DNA of 43,553 nucleotides from Hypsibius dujardini (lineage: Eukaryota > Tardigrada > Eutardigrada > Parachela > Hypsibiidae), in assembly GCA_001579985.1 (NCBI GenBank), contig LRSR01001326.1, positions 1-43,553 on the forward strand, in the 5' to 3' direction. The notes beneath the pieces are model-generated. The model was not told the DNA's origin. It was given only the letters and a program-made list of their open reading frames with translations, and did no database searches. A program made the translations under genes and the position numbers. Position 1 is the stretch's first letter. The number at the start of each line of letters is the position of its first letter. Below, one piece after another: positions 43,466 through 43,553 of this stretch.

Positions 43466-43553
43466 CTAAAGAACAGTCACCTTGATGCAGATCAGCTCGG
43501 GAAACACTTCCCTGACTTTTGTTATGGTCGAGTTTCGTTTGCGGAAATCTTGT

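Overview
The window is invertebrate animal nuclear DNA. It has spliceosomal introns with GTAAGT-type donors and pyrimidine-AG acceptors, AATAAA signals, two TATA-box candidates, dense microsatellites and small palindromic transposons. Multi-MAM/LDLa receptors and a full RPEL-SAP MRTF coactivator are animal architectures. I cannot fix the phylum from this sequence alone. 

Layout. (1) 1-5.2 kb holds debris and small genes. A broken sedolisin (TPP1-like S53 peptidase) lies on the minus strand. It abuts a frameshifted von Willebrand A-domain relic on the plus strand. After these come two related Thr-rich ORFs, the second of which (4656-4952) looks like an intact small secreted-protein gene with TATA box, signal peptide and poly(A) signals. 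(2) 5.4-17.55 kb is one minus-strand gene of about 27 exons. It encodes a type I membrane protein of about 2,575 residues: signal peptide, Ala-His repeat, thirteen MAM domains, two LDL-receptor class A modules late in the array, a Ser/Thr/Pro stem, one transmembrane helix and a short tail with a YDNF motif. (3) 17.55-28.1 kb is mostly intergenic. It contains a tentative small secreted Cys-rich gene (18.7-19.5 kb, +), a two-exon secreted Gly/Tyr/Asn-rich protein gene (20.8-21.94 kb, -), a tentative small secreted ORF (24.0-24.35 kb, -) and three inverted-repeat elements. (4) 28.1-43.45 kb is one plus-strand gene for a myocardin-related transcription factor (MRTF). It has eleven coding exons and 1,345 residues, with three RPEL motifs, a basic box, a Gln-rich segment, a SAP domain and a long Gln/Ser/Pro-rich activation region. 

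Functional reading. MRTF is the actin-sensing coactivator of SRF (established for the family). The MAM protein is probably an adhesion or recognition receptor (inference). Nothing in the sequence ties the genes into one pathway, and there is no operon structure. The most notable material is the MAM receptor with its phase-1 module exons and a tandem alternative splice donor, the palindromic elements sharing TACTGT ends in introns and intergenic DNA, the inactivated sedolisin beside the vWA relic, and the Thr-rich secreted pair.
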